From Shinisaurus crocodilurus (Eukaryota > Chordata > Lepidosauria > Squamata > Shinisauridae), in NCBI GenBank assembly GCA_021292165.1, contig JAHFWL010000062.1, forward strand, positions 43,061 through 107,060: a DNA stretch of 64,000 bases. Direction: 5' to 3'. This document shows positions 63,490 through 64,000 of this stretch, piece after piece. How positions within the stretch are numbered: position 1 is the stretch's first letter; the number at the start of each line of letters is the position of its first letter. Made by a program: the position numbers and the translations under genes. A model generated the notes under the pieces. The model ran no database searches, had not been told where the DNA came from, and saw only the letters and a program-made list of their open reading frames with translations.

Positions 63490-64000
63490 CTCTAGGCACA
63501 GCAGTGGCCTCCACCATGGGGGACCCCCACACACATACACGCACACACTGGGGTGGACGGAAGCTGGCGGAGGGGCACCAAGGTGCCATCCTAACTCCTT
63601 CCAGCCACCAACGCTTGGGAGGAGTTGGGATTGCGCTCTCAGAAATACGGATCTGAGAGAAAATACGTTTAGAAACAGATATTTAAGTATATATTTAAAT
63701 GCAAATTTCATGCCTTTAAAAAACAAACAAACTGTGAAGGGAAGAGCCTTTGGGGGTTCCTACACACACACACACACCCTCATGTGCGAATCGGCGTGGT
63801 GTGTGTGTGCATAGTTCCTCTCGAATGGATGGTGCCTGGAAGTCCAGAGGAGCCAGGCTGAAAGCTTTCATATGTAAATGTAGTTCAAACCCAGTAAGTC
63901 ATGAGTTCCCCTCCCTGCCTGGCCAGGTGAAGTTCATCTGATTGGCTAAGAGGCAGCAGAGCTACAGAGAGGAGGGGAAAAGGTATTTCCCAAAGCGTGG
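63490..64000. other. Unannotated right edge
   Basis: No exon or transposon terminus recognised. Short AC/TG runs at about 63764-63779 and 63799-63810. Confidence 0.4.

Noticed and set aside
50254..64000. CRHR1 exons 1 and 2 (signal peptide, first ectodomain Cys)
   Set aside because: I looked for the Cys-Glu-Ser-Leu region and a donor in the right phase on the minus strand and found none I could support. They are probably beyond the right edge.
1..64000. CRISPR array or prokaryotic defence system
   Set aside because: No direct repeats with regular spacers and no prokaryotic gene organisation; the window is vertebrate.

Overview
The window looks like vertebrate nuclear DNA, most likely from a squamate reptile (lizard or snake). 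The evidence is long repeat-filled introns, CR1, L2 and L1 LINE fragments, many hAT and Tc1/mariner-type short transposons, tRNA-derived SINEs, and a SINE whose head is 5S rRNA joined to a CR1-type tail. No bacterial genes, operons or CRISPR arrays are present.

Two host genes can be supported, and they converge tail to tail. On the plus strand, three spliced exons (1525-1599, 3442-3690, 4843-6380) encode the C-terminal part of a C2H2 zinc-finger protein I cannot name; its 5' end is outside or unrecognised. On the minus strand, eleven exons between 50253 and 11996 encode the corticotropin-releasing hormone receptor 1 (CRHR1, a class B GPCR), from the second part of the extracellular hormone-binding domain to the stop codon. 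All splice sites and phases agree, giving 1127 coding nucleotides. The first two coding exons (signal peptide and extreme N-terminus) were not found and are probably beyond 64000.

Nearly everything else is mobile DNA. The main pieces are: a Ty1/copia pol ORF of about 890 codons with part of its 3' LTR in a CRHR1 intron (31398-34100); a decayed L1 with a 17-bp target duplication (50638-54824); two copies of one solo LTR (24496-25493, 58170-58691); three copies of a 580-676 bp hAT-like element packed with GACTCG repeats; about a dozen near-perfect palindromic hAT miniature elements with TA-centred 8-bp target duplications; eight 5S-derived SINEs; two classes of tRNA-derived SINE; and nested hAT, Tigger/pogo and Tc1/mariner-like fragments.

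The best candidates for new observations are in the mobile fraction: the palindromic elements with a strict nnnTAnnn target pattern, one of them carrying sequence found beside another copy; the GACTCG-array elements; the apparent TA-CCG-TA excision footprint that distinguishes the two solo LTRs; the copia pol ORF; and, on the host side, a CRHR1 intron of only 168 bp that leaves no room for the alternative exon known from the mammalian CRHR1-beta isoform.
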